A stretch of DNA of 64,000 bases from LVI-A0039 sp033105485 (lineage in GTDB: Bacteria; Bacillota_I; Bacilli_A; UBA3375), in NCBI GenBank assembly GCA_033105485.1, contig CP136956.1:1054001-1118000 (forward strand), read 5' to 3'. Positions 50,434-59,143 of the stretch are shown piece by piece (position 1 is the first letter of the stretch; every line of letters starts with the position of its first letter). The notes under the pieces were generated by a model. That model saw nothing but the letters and a program-made list of their open reading frames with translations, did no database searches and had not been told where the DNA came from. The translations under genes were made by a program, and so were the position numbers.

Positions 50434-51600
50434 ATGAGAACAATTTATTTTAAAGCAACAGGTTTAAGTCAATTTAAAGATGATACATTAGAAATTGATT
50501 TTAGAACAACAAAACGTGTTAGAAGTGATATTCATATTGATGAATTAGACACTATATCTGAAAAAGTATATTTACCAAATACTATACCATTCGTTGGAAA
50601 GAATGCAAGTGGAAAAACAATGACAATGAGTTGGTACTATAGTTTAGCCAACTTACTATCAAATAATGCTGCACAAACTATTCAATCAACGAATTATACC
50701 GGGACAATAGAAGTGATTTATGTTGATACAATTGAAGATGAAAAACTTTTATTTAAGACAATTATAGAATTACATGCAAGATCCACGGGTGGAACATCAG
50801 TAGTTGCAGAAAGAATATATAAAAGAAAGTTATTTAAGTCAGATACTCGAAATACAATAGTAGAGTTTGATGAGAGCGACTTAGACTATAATTCTAAAGA
50901 TAATCCATTTTTTGATAGCAACTCAGTGTATACTAATTCATATCTTACTAAACTAGGGACGGGATTTAGCATTTTATACTCACCTATTTACACAGCAAAC
51001 TTGAGTCTGCAAGATCAATTTATTAGTGTTTTTGATTTTCAAAGACAGTTAGGTACTGTAGCTGATATTCAAATGTCATCGATTCTACAATTATTAGATG
51101 AAGATATAGATTATCTAAAATATAGTGGGAAAAATAATGAGTATTTCTTTAAGCGCAAAGATCAAAACGAAGTGCTTATACCAATAAACGCATTAGCAAC
51201 AATATTATCAGCAGGAACACTTCGTGCAACATGCGTTTATTTCTATGCGTTTATTGCACTACAAGGAAAAACGCAATTGGTTGTAGATGAAATAGATTTA
51301 AATATTCACAATGCACTAGCAGTAGAATTGATCAACTTATTTCAAGACCGTAAAATGAATCCGAATGGTGCAACATTAATGTTCACGACTCATAATCTGG
51401 ATTTACTAAATTGTTTTAGTAGGAATGATGTAATTAATATAATTAGTAAAAATCCAAGAATTAACAATTATAAATTAAGTGAAGTAGTAGAAAGAAATGA
51501 TAGTAACCTTTGCAAGGCAAAACAATATTTACAAAATGTAGTTGACTCTTCCCCATCATATGAACTTAAGATGAAAATGAGAAAACAATTTGTCAAATAG
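50434..51600 (+). CDS. AAA/ABC-type ATPase (AAA_15/AAA_21-like)
   Basis: The product is 388 residues. Its N-terminus is a SMC/ABC-type P-loop: FVGKNASGKTMTMSWYYS (Walker A, near residue 48). The middle has ILSAGTLRATCVYFYAFI in the signature place and VVDEIDLNIHNALAVELI as Walker B with D-loop, then MFTTHNLDLLNCF as H-loop. The layout is that of the AAA_15/AAA_21 ATPases found in abortive-infection and other defence operons. The RBS TAGGAGGGG is strong. It lies 45 nt before a large membrane protein, which probably works with it. AT content looks higher than in neighbours. Confidence 0.8.
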   Translation: MRTIYFKATGLSQFKDDTLEIDFRTTKRVRSDIHIDELDTISEKVYLPNTIPFVGKNASGKTMTMSWYYSLANLLSNNAAQTIQSTNYTGTIEVIYVDTIEDEKLLFKTIIELHARSTGGTSVVAERIYKRKLFKSDTRNTIVEFDESDLDYNSKDNPFFDSNSVYTNSYLTKLGTGFSILYSPIYTANLSLQDQFISVFDFQRQLGTVADIQMSSILQLLDEDIDYLKYSGKNNEYFFKRKDQNEVLIPINALATILSAGTLRATCVYFYAFIALQGKTQLVVDEIDLNIHNALAVELINLFQDRKMNPNGATLMFTTHNLDLLNCFSRNDVINIISKNPRINNYKLSEVVERNDSNLCKAKQYLQNVVDSSPSYELKMKMRKQFVK

Positions 51601-51645
51601 CAATTATATTGCATTGAAATGCATAAAAGAACTGGGGGGATGTTA

Positions 51646-53061
51646 GTGAATTTAAAAGTTATAGAAAATAAAGGTATTAGTTTCATTAAATACATGAAAA
51701 ATTATGATTATGGGTTATTTTTAAAAATCTACGCTTTCATGCTAATATTTATTTTAACCTACATATATATGGGGTATAAAATGGTTTTGGTAAATCCAAG
51801 TTTAAGTAACAAATTGAATGATTTGTATGTTTTGGGTTTAGTTTGTTTTTCAGTTTTAATTTTAAATGTAGGACGTTTTGTCTATGACCGAAAAAATAAT
51901 AAGGTTTTTTCTCCAAATAGTTTTGGGGCTTTTGCATATTGTTTAGATTTAGTGTTGTTTGTTATATTTTTAGAGTTTATTTCTAATGGTCAAAAAACAA
52001 ATGAAGAATTTGCTGCATCTCTTACAACATTACTAGTTACAATTCATGCGTTTACAATAATGGTTCCTTTCAATTTGTTACGGGAGTTTAGGAGTGAAAT
52101 CCGTCTCAAGCCAAAATATAAATTTGGAAAAAAATTACTAACGACAACGCAAGTAAATGGTGAAGAACTATATGTATCTATTTTTTCAAATATAAAATAC
52201 ATATTGATTTCAGGTGGAATGCTTTTTTCAGTGCCATTATTAATGAAGATGTTGACTGATTCGAAAGTCGACCTTATTAGCGCCTCTTTAATGATTACAG
52301 TCGCACTCCTGATAGGTACAAATATTCTTTTTATAGGTGAATATATCCAAGTGCTAGGTGACAAGGTATATAGTGTTGAGATCATCACTCTAAATAATAA
52401 GAAATACTATCGTATAAAAAATAAATTCATCGATCTATATATCAATGATAAAGCGGATAAAGATATTAAATCAATATTAGTAGATACAGAATCTGACATT
52501 GGTAAAAATTATCTTGAAAAAAACAAACATGATTTTATTTGTATTAATTTAATGCAACTAGAAAAAAATTCTTTAATAAGTCTTGTGTACCAAGCTATAA
52601 TCACAAAATCTAGTATTACTAATGCATTGATAAATGTTATGGTATTGTTTAAGTATTTTGAGTATGTCGTGTTATTGTGGCTTTCAACTTTTGTATTATT
52701 TAAAGAGAGCCAGCTTGCAATTAAAATTATTATATTAATAGCTTTAGTAATCTCGTTTCCGTATTTATTACTGTACAAGGAAAAAGGTTCATACAATCAA
52801 TTTGAAATATATGAACCCGCTTTTAAAATGAGGTTAACTCGGAATGAAACACTAGTGTTAGAAAATATTCATTTGCTTTCAGTGGACCAAACTCGTGAGC
52901 TGAATTGCTTTATTGAGAAAATGAAAGACAATAATATAAAAATAGTAGCATCTGGGAATCTTGAGTTATTTAGAGAAAATATAAAATTATCTTATCCAAA
53001 TCTAAATAATAATAATGCGAATATAATAATAAATGAATTTTATTCAAGAATTATCGAATAA
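51646..53061 (+). CDS. Multi-span membrane protein paired with ATPase
   Basis: The product (471 residues from GTG 51646) has about eight membrane helices (residues about 20-45, 63-80, 100-120, 132-150, 195-250, 345-390). The last 60 residues (RNETLVLENIHLLSVDQTRE, then NNIKIVASGNLELFREN) resemble a P-loop NTPase Walker B/sensor stretch, but no Walker A is present. I chose GTG because GGGGGG lies 6-7 nt upstream; ATG at 51619 or 51640 is possible. It is unlike any family I know and probably acts with the preceding ATPase. Higher AT content than neighbours hints at transfer. Confidence 0.65.
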   Translation: MNLKVIENKGISFIKYMKNYDYGLFLKIYAFMLIFILTYIYMGYKMVLVNPSLSNKLNDLYVLGLVCFSVLILNVGRFVYDRKNNKVFSPNSFGAFAYCLDLVLFVIFLEFISNGQKTNEEFAASLTTLLVTIHAFTIMVPFNLLREFRSEIRLKPKYKFGKKLLTTTQVNGEELYVSIFSNIKYILISGGMLFSVPLLMKMLTDSKVDLISASLMITVALLIGTNILFIGEYIQVLGDKVYSVEIITLNNKKYYRIKNKFIDLYINDKADKDIKSILVDTESDIGKNYLEKNKHDFICINLMQLEKNSLISLVYQAIITKSSITNALINVMVLFKYFEYVVLLWLSTFVLFKESQLAIKIIILIALVISFPYLLLYKEKGSYNQFEIYEPAFKMRLTRNETLVLENIHLLSVDQTRELNCFIEKMKDNNIKIVASGNLELFRENIKLSYPNLNNNNANIIINEFYSRIIE

Positions 53062-53114
53062 GATCAGTATGAAGAAGTGTAAAGCGGGGCTAATAAACAA
53101 CTAAATATTAGTAA

Positions 53115-53147
53115 AAGAACTTCTGGGTTACCAGAGTTCTTTTTTTA
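53115..53147 (+). terminator. Terminator after accessory membrane gene
   Basis: Hairpin AAGAACTTCTGG/CCAGAGTTCTT with GTTA loop and bulged base, then seven T. Confidence 0.85.
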
Positions 53148-53160
53148 TGCCTTGTGTATT

Positions 53161-53198
53161 ATGAAAATTCAAATTATGCACGTACTTTAAATTTTCAT
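53161..53198. promoter_or_regulatory. Inverted repeat in the arc upstream region (ARG-box-like)
   Basis: ATGAAAATTCAAA (53161-53173) and TTTAAATTTTCAT (53186-53198) are inverted copies (12 of 13). TGAAAATTCA has the ARG-box half-site look. The stretch 53148-53394 upstream of arcA is otherwise AT-rich without an ORF; only this repeat and a CACTTGAAGTG palindrome (about 53368-53378) stand out. Confidence 0.45.
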
Positions 53199-53394
53199 GA
53201 ATTAGTTATGTAAAATTAGTGAAAAATTAACTTTTTAGAAATAGCTTTAAAAGTGTTTGTTTTGATTGTAAATATCGATAAATGCTTATTTAAAGTCATT
53301 TATTAAATTATGTCAACAATAAATTTTTTTAAAATCGAGAATATTTTTTAGTAATTTTAGTACTACACTTGAAGTGTGATGAAAGGAAGGTATT

Positions 53395-54636
53395 ATGGAA
53401 AATGATATGAAAATTAAAGTTAACTCAGAAATAGGAAGACTTCGTGCGGTACTTTTACATTGCCCGGGAAGAGAATTAGAAAATTTAACACCAGATACAT
53501 TAGAAGAACTACTTTTTGATGATATTCCTTTTTTAGAGGTTGCACAAAAAGAACATGATGAGTTTGCGGGTATATTACGTGCTAATGATGTCAAAGTGTT
53601 CTACTTAACAAAACTGGTAGCTGAGGCAATAGATACGAGTGAGGAAGCATATGAAGATTTTTTAAATACTTTTATTGAGGAAGCGATTGCAACTAATAAA
53701 TATATTGTACATAGCTTCGAAGCTAAGAAAGCAGTACGTGAATTTTTAGAAATCTACACTTCAAGTCATGAGATGGTTAAGAAAACAATTGAGGGGATTC
53801 GCGTAACAGAAATTCCTGGTAGTGAGCAATTGGTCAAATCAAACTACTTGTTTATTTGTAACCCGTTGCCAAACTTATATTTCCAACGAGATCCATTTAT
53901 TAGTATTGGAAACGGTGCTTCAATTAATCATATGTATAGCGTTACTAGAAATCGTGAAACACTATATGCAGATACAATGTTTAAGTACCACCCAATGTGG
54001 CAAATAAATCCAATTCCCAAATGGTATGAACGTACAAATGAAAATACAATTGAAGGAGGAGATGTTCTAATCTTAAATGAGACGACACTTGCAATTGGGA
54101 TTTCACAGCGTACTGACCTTGAAGGGATACAACGATTAGCTTACAATATTTTCTTTAATGAAGATAATCAATTTGAAAATATTATAGCAATTAATATTGG
54201 GGAATCACGTAAATACATGCATTTAGATACGGTCTTCACACAAGTTGACTATGATAAGTTTTCGGTTCACCCTGATATCATTCATGAAGGTGTAGAGATA
54301 TTTGAAATTACTAAAGACGGGGAAGATATTAAACTGGAAAAAGCAACATACCAATTGGATGAACTTCTAGCTAAATATACTAACCAAGAGCAAGTTACCC
54401 TAATCAAATGTGGTGGAGATGATGAAATTGCATCAGCTCGAGAACAATGGAACGATGGTGCTAACACACTTGCAATTGCACCAGGTGAAGTAATTGTATA
54501 TTCACGAAATCCAGTTACAAATAAATTATTAGAAGACCAAGGAATTAAAATTCATGTGATGTCATCAGCTGAGTTATCACGTGGGCGTGGTGGTCCACGT
54601 TGTATGTCAATGCCACTAATTAGAGATGACATTTAA
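53395..54636 (+). CDS. arcA: Arginine deiminase
   Basis: The enzyme hydrolyses arginine to citrulline and ammonia, the first step of the ATP-yielding arginine deiminase pathway. Motifs: RLRAVLLHCPGRELENLTP at the N-terminus, FQRDPFISIGNGASINHM, TIEGGDVLIL, MHLDTVFTQVD (catalytic His/Asp) and the catalytic Cys in RGGPRCMSMPLIR at the end. It is 413 residues, the usual length. An AAGGAAGG ribosome site lies before the ATG. It leads arcA-arcB-arcC. Confidence 0.97.
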   Translation: MENDMKIKVNSEIGRLRAVLLHCPGRELENLTPDTLEELLFDDIPFLEVAQKEHDEFAGILRANDVKVFYLTKLVAEAIDTSEEAYEDFLNTFIEEAIATNKYIVHSFEAKKAVREFLEIYTSSHEMVKKTIEGIRVTEIPGSEQLVKSNYLFICNPLPNLYFQRDPFISIGNGASINHMYSVTRNRETLYADTMFKYHPMWQINPIPKWYERTNENTIEGGDVLILNETTLAIGISQRTDLEGIQRLAYNIFFNEDNQFENIIAINIGESRKYMHLDTVFTQVDYDKFSVHPDIIHEGVEIFEITKDGEDIKLEKATYQLDELLAKYTNQEQVTLIKCGGDDEIASAREQWNDGANTLAIAPGEVIVYSRNPVTNKLLEDQGIKIHVMSSAELSRGRGGPRCMSMPLIRDDI

Positions 54637-54666
54637 TAAAATAAAATATATAAATAAGGAGAGATC

Positions 54667-55671
54667 ATGGCAGTTAATTTAAAAGGAAGACATTTTTTAC
54701 GTGTAGCAGATTTTTCAACAGAAGAATTACAATATTTATTAGATTTATCAAAACAACTAAAAAACGATAAGTTCACTAAACGTGAAAAGCCTAATATGGC
54801 TGGAAAAAATGTAGTACTGTTATTCCAAAAGGATTCAACTAGAACACGTTGTGCATTCGAAGTTGGGGCAATGGATCAAGGTGCAAATGTAACATACATT
54901 GGACCTAGCGGTTCGCACATGGGGACAAAAGAGAGTATTGCTGATACAGCACGAGTATTATCGAGAATGTATGATGGGATTGAATTCCGTGGTAATGAAC
55001 ATCAAATTGTTGAAGACTTAGCAAAATACTCGCATGTACCAGTATGGAATGGGCTTACAGACGAGTGGCATCCGACACAAATGCTTGCAGATTATTTGAC
55101 AATCTTCGAAGCGCGAGGAACTCTACTCGGAACTAAATTTGCATACTTTGGAGACGCTCGTAATAACATGGCTCATTCATATATTATTATGGCTGCTAAA
55201 TTTGGGGTGGATATGCGTATCGGTGCACCGAAAGAACTATGGCCAAGCCAAGAGATTCAAGATATGGCTGCTGAGTTAAATGAGCAAACGGGTGGAAGTT
55301 TATTGTTAACCGAAGATGCTAAAGTTGCAGCTGATGGTGCAAATGTAATTACTACTGATGTATGGGTTTCAATGGGTGAACCTAAAGAAGTATGGAAAGA
55401 AAGAATTGAACTATTACTCCCATACCAAGTAAACAGTGAACTTATATCATATGCAAGCGATGACTTTATCTTCTTACACTGCTTACCTGCATTTCATGAT
55501 TTAGAAACACAAGTAGCTAGAGATATTAAAGAAACATTCGACGTTGGTGAAAATGGACTAGAAGTTACTAATGATGTATTTGAATCAAAACATTCATATG
55601 CTTTCCAGGAAGCAGAAAATAGATTACATACAATCAAGGCAATCATGGTTGCGACAATTGGGAATATCTAA
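54667..55671 (+). CDS. arcB: Ornithine carbamoyltransferase, catabolic
   Basis: The enzyme converts citrulline and phosphate to ornithine and carbamoyl phosphate. The carbamoyl-phosphate motif is DSTRTRCAFEVGA, with GSHMGTKESIADTARVLSRM, HVPVWNGLTDEWHPTQMLAD and the ornithine-site HCLPAFHD near the C-terminus. It is 334 residues, as in other ArcB. RBS AGGAGAG precedes the ATG. Its last base is shared with the start of arcC. Confidence 0.97.
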   Translation: MAVNLKGRHFLRVADFSTEELQYLLDLSKQLKNDKFTKREKPNMAGKNVVLLFQKDSTRTRCAFEVGAMDQGANVTYIGPSGSHMGTKESIADTARVLSRMYDGIEFRGNEHQIVEDLAKYSHVPVWNGLTDEWHPTQMLADYLTIFEARGTLLGTKFAYFGDARNNMAHSYIIMAAKFGVDMRIGAPKELWPSQEIQDMAAELNEQTGGSLLLTEDAKVAADGANVITTDVWVSMGEPKEVWKERIELLLPYQVNSELISYASDDFIFLHCLPAFHDLETQVARDIKETFDVGENGLEVTNDVFESKHSYAFQEAENRLHTIKAIMVATIGNI

Positions 55672-56618
55672 TGGAAAAACTAGTTGTCATTGCCTTAGGA
55701 GGAAACGCACTACAAGTTAGTGGAGAAGAACCAACATACGAAAACCAACGAAAAAATGTCCAAATCGCTACAGATAAAATTGTTGACTTAGTCGTCAAAG
55801 GATATAAGGTAATTATCACTCATGGTAATGGACCTCAAGTGGGAAGAATGCTAATTCAACAAGCAAAAAGCGCTAGTAATGAGACCCCAAGTTTTCCGTT
55901 TGATGCGGTTGATGCAATGAGTCAAGCAACGATCGGGTATCAAATTGAACAAGTGTTGCAAAATGCATTTAGAAAAAAAGGAATTAAGAAAAATGTAACA
56001 ACAGTTCTTACCCAAGTGGTAGTTAGTCAAGATGATCCTGGTTTTAGCAATCCAACAAAACCAATTGGACCATTTTACACAAGCGAACAAGTAGCAGCTT
56101 TTGAAGGTGATAGTGACTACACATTTAAACCAGACAGTAACCGTGGTCTAAGACGAGTAGTTGCTTCTCCAGAGCCAATTGATATAGTTGAGCTAGAAGC
56201 GATTAAAGCTTTAACTGAAAATGGAGATATTGTAGTTTGCTGTGGTGGAGGAGGAATTCCAGTCTTCGAATCGGAGTCGGGATATGCCGGTACAGCAGCT
56301 GTTATCGACAAAGATAAGGCGACAAGTTTACTGGCTAAGAGATTAAACGCTGACTATCTAGTAATTCTGACTGCAGTTCGCGAAGTAATGGTAAATTATG
56401 GTACTGAAAATGCGCAAGCACTAAACAAAGTAAGCCCTGAAAATATGGTAGAATATTCCTACCAAGGTCACTTTGCACCAGGGAGCATGTTACCCAAAGT
56501 TGAAGCTTCTGTTGATTTTGTTAAAAAAACAGGAAACAAGGCAATTATCACAACCTTAGATAGTGTATGTGACGCAATTTTAACAGAGCAAGTTGGAACA
56601 ATAATAGAAGCAAAATAG
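55671..56618 (+). CDS. arcC: Carbamate kinase
   Basis: The enzyme makes ATP from carbamoyl phosphate and ADP, closing the pathway. N-terminal ALGGNALQ, THGNGPQVGRML, the PTKPIGPFYTSEQV loop and the metal/nucleotide part CCGGGGIPV and KVSPENM with FAPGSMLPKVEA are the family hallmarks. It is 315 residues. The gene starts at the last base of arcB and is followed 7 nt later by the RpiR-type gene. Confidence 0.96.
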   Translation: MEKLVVIALGGNALQVSGEEPTYENQRKNVQIATDKIVDLVVKGYKVIITHGNGPQVGRMLIQQAKSASNETPSFPFDAVDAMSQATIGYQIEQVLQNAFRKKGIKKNVTTVLTQVVVSQDDPGFSNPTKPIGPFYTSEQVAAFEGDSDYTFKPDSNRGLRRVVASPEPIDIVELEAIKALTENGDIVVCCGGGGIPVFESESGYAGTAAVIDKDKATSLLAKRLNADYLVILTAVREVMVNYGTENAQALNKVSPENMVEYSYQGHFAPGSMLPKVEASVDFVKKTGNKAIITTLDSVCDAILTEQVGTIIEAK

Positions 56619-56625
56619 GAGATTG

Positions 56626-57420
56626 ATGAATAGATTTTTAAAACCACCAGATCGGGTACTAAACTCATTTAGTAACTCGGAGAATATGATTTATGAGTAT
56701 TTACTAGAAAATATCGATACGATTGGTACAAGTAATATTAGTAAAATCTCAAATGATTGTTACACTTCGCCTGCATCGGTATTTAACTTATTGAAAAAAA
56801 TGGGTTATAGCGGTTTTAAAGAATTTAAATTTGAATCTCAATTGTTTGCCAAAGAGCTTGAACGACAAGCTCCTTTGGACAATCAACTACAAGCTGATTT
56901 TGAAAAGATAATTGATAGTGACTCAATTATCTCAACATGTAAAAACCAAAGCTATTCCGAGATTGAAAAAATCTGTCATGAAATAAAAGGGGCCAATCGT
57001 GTACTTGTTATCGCTAATGAAATTACTCGATTTGTGGCTAAAGATTTCGCATATCGAATGCAGCTTTGTGATGTGGATGTTATTGTCTCATTTGACCAAA
57101 AACAATATAAAGTTTTATTATCAAAAAATGTATATGACTATGTAATAGTTTTTTCTAAGTTTGGTAATACTGAGAAAATTATTAATGCGGTAGAAGCGAG
57201 TAATAGAAAAGTGAACTTACTTATTACAACCAATCCTAGTTGTTATTTAGAGCAGTATTGTGATACTGTCTTATATGGTAAGCAGACAACTGAAGATAAT
57301 TTGAAGGAGATGCTGGGAGACATAAGTTCAAGAATAACACTTTTTATTCTTGCAGATATCATCATTAACACTTACATATATTCATATATAAGTAAGAGGG
57401 AAGAAGATGAAAAAATTTAA
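56626..57420 (+). CDS. RpiR/MurR-family transcriptional regulator in the arc operon
   Basis: This is a DNA-binding regulator with an N-terminal RpiR helix-turn-helix (residues about 20-75: TSNISKISNDCYTSPASVF and LLKKMGYSGFKEFKFESQL) and a C-terminal SIS domain (about 110-230: VLVIANEITRFVAKDFAYRM, YVIVFSKFGNTEKIINAVEA). It is 264 residues. I chose ATG 56626 after AGGAG. SIS domains usually bind sugar phosphates, so its presence between arcC and the carrier gene is unexpected. It overlaps the next gene by 14 nt. It probably controls this operon. Confidence 0.88.
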   Translation: MNRFLKPPDRVLNSFSNSENMIYEYLLENIDTIGTSNISKISNDCYTSPASVFNLLKKMGYSGFKEFKFESQLFAKELERQAPLDNQLQADFEKIIDSDSIISTCKNQSYSEIEKICHEIKGANRVLVIANEITRFVAKDFAYRMQLCDVDVIVSFDQKQYKVLLSKNVYDYVIVFSKFGNTEKIINAVEASNRKVNLLITTNPSCYLEQYCDTVLYGKQTTEDNLKEMLGDISSRITLFILADIIINTYIYSYISKREEDEKI

Positions 57421-59017
57421 GATGCCAGATTCATTTACGATTTTGTTCATAATCATCCTTGTGGTTGCAATTCTATCGTGGATTGTACCCTCAGGTGAAT
57501 ATGTTAATGTCTGTAATAATGGTAATGCAATAGTTGAAACTGAAGATGGAGCAGTTTGCCCAGTCAGTGAAGAAGCTGCTAAAGACATTACATACGCAGT
57601 TAGTAATTCAGCCGAAATCGATGAAGCACTGTACAATACAGAATATGAGTATCAATATCAGGCTAAGGACCAAACTAAACAAGGTATCTGGCAGCTCTTA
57701 AATGCGCCAGTAAATGGGTTCTATGATGCAATCGATATTGCGCTTTTTGTCTTAGTAATTGGTGGATTTATCAATGTAGTAATGCGTACTGGGGCCCTTG
57801 ACAGTGCTATTGGTGCATTACTAAGAAAATTTAAAGGAAATGAAACAAAACTAATTCCAATCTTGATGATTTTATTTGGGATTGGAGGAACGACATATGG
57901 AATGAGTGAAGAAACAATAGGTTTCTATTTATTAATTGTTCCAGTCTTTTTAGCAGCTGGATTTGATAGCCTGGTTGGAGTACGTGTTATCTTGCTTGGA
58001 GCTGGTGCTGGAGTTTTAGCAAGTACGGTTAACCCATTTGCAATTGGAGCTGCAGTTGCAAGTAGTGGCTTAGCAATAGGAATTGGAGATGGAATAGTTT
58101 CAAGATTAGTACTATTTATCATCATCGAAGGAATTGCGATATTCACAACAATGCGTTATGCAAGCAAAGTGAAAAACAATATGGATGACTCAGCAGTTGC
58201 CGATTTACATCAAGAAACTTATGATGAACTTGTGATGACAAACAACTCGGATTTAGAATTAACTATTGGTCATAAAATTGTTCTTGCAATATTTGGATTC
58301 ACATTCCTTCTGATGGTTGTATCAGTAATTCCGTGGGAAGATTTTGGAATTAATTTGTTCGTGAATAGTGCAGATTGGCTTAACAATAACTTACTAGTAT
58401 TTGCAGGTACTGGAGGAGTTTCACCACTTGGATGGTGGTGGTTTGGTGAATTAACAATGCTATTCCTTACCGCTGCAATCATTGTTGGAATAATCGCTAG
58501 TCGTTTTAAACTATATGATATTACATTTATTGATGCGTTTTTAGAAGGGTGTAAAGATTTATTAAGTGTTGCATTAATTATTGCTTTATCTCGTGGAATC
58601 ACAGTTGTGATGAGCGCGTCGGGAATGGATGCAACATTACTTCATTCAGGAAGTGAAGCATTAGCAGATTTAAGTAAGACAGCATTCACAATCGGATCAT
58701 ATATCTTCTTTATTCCGCTATCATTCCTAATTCCATCAACTAGTGGACTAGCTGCAGCTTCAATGCCAGTTATGGCGCCATTAGCCGACTTGATTGGTGG
58801 TCAAACAGCAGCAGTTTATACAATAACTGCATATTCAGCAGCAAGTGGATTAGTTAATCTGATTACACCAACAAGTGGAGTTGTAATGGGTGGCTTAGCA
58901 CTTGCTAAAGTTCCATATGATCGCTGGTTAAAACATGTTGCTCCAACTGTCCTATTTATGTTTGTAGCATCAATAGTATTCTTAGCGCTAGGTGTTAGTA
59001 TAGGTTTCATAATTTAA
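57407..59017 (+). CDS. arcD: YfcC-family carrier, probable arginine/ornithine exchanger
   Basis: The product is 536 residues with about 12-13 helices, first helix MPDSFTILFIIILVVAILSW, and an extracytoplasmic loop (residues about 30-95) holding Cys residues. The YfcC/DcuC superfamily helices include GVRVILLGAGAGVLASTVNP, FALIPTSGLAA-like FLIPSTSGLAAASMPVM and LINLITPTSGVVMGGLALA. YfcC-type ArcD proteins exchange arginine for ornithine in several Bacillota. It is the last gene of the arc operon, supporting that role. RBS GAGGGAAGAAG lies inside the regulator gene. Confidence 0.85.
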   Translation: MKKFKMPDSFTILFIIILVVAILSWIVPSGEYVNVCNNGNAIVETEDGAVCPVSEEAAKDITYAVSNSAEIDEALYNTEYEYQYQAKDQTKQGIWQLLNAPVNGFYDAIDIALFVLVIGGFINVVMRTGALDSAIGALLRKFKGNETKLIPILMILFGIGGTTYGMSEETIGFYLLIVPVFLAAGFDSLVGVRVILLGAGAGVLASTVNPFAIGAAVASSGLAIGIGDGIVSRLVLFIIIEGIAIFTTMRYASKVKNNMDDSAVADLHQETYDELVMTNNSDLELTIGHKIVLAIFGFTFLLMVVSVIPWEDFGINLFVNSADWLNNNLLVFAGTGGVSPLGWWWFGELTMLFLTAAIIVGIIASRFKLYDITFIDAFLEGCKDLLSVALIIALSRGITVVMSASGMDATLLHSGSEALADLSKTAFTIGSYIFFIPLSFLIPSTSGLAAASMPVMAPLADLIGGQTAAVYTITAYSAASGLVNLITPTSGVVMGGLALAKVPYDRWLKHVAPTVLFMFVASIVFLALGVSIGFII

Positions 59018-59067
59018 TAGCAAAGGTAATATACAAGAATTTAAGATAAGTGATAAAATTTTCAATC

Positions 59068-59096
59068 AAAAGGTACTAGGAAACTAGTGCTTTTTC
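59068..59096 (+). terminator. arc operon terminator
   Basis: Stem AAAGGTACTAG/CTAGTGCTTTT (one G-U pair) with GAAA loop and T-run. Confidence 0.85.
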
Positions 59097-59117
59097 TTAT
59101 GTTTAAACCAATAATGT

Positions 59118-59123
59118 TATAAT
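59118..59123 (+). promoter_or_regulatory. Extended -10 of the Nudix-helicase gene
   Basis: TATAAT preceded by TGT, 21 nt upstream of the ATG at 59144. Confidence 0.55.
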
Positions 59124-59143
59124 AGATATAACAAGGGGATGAA

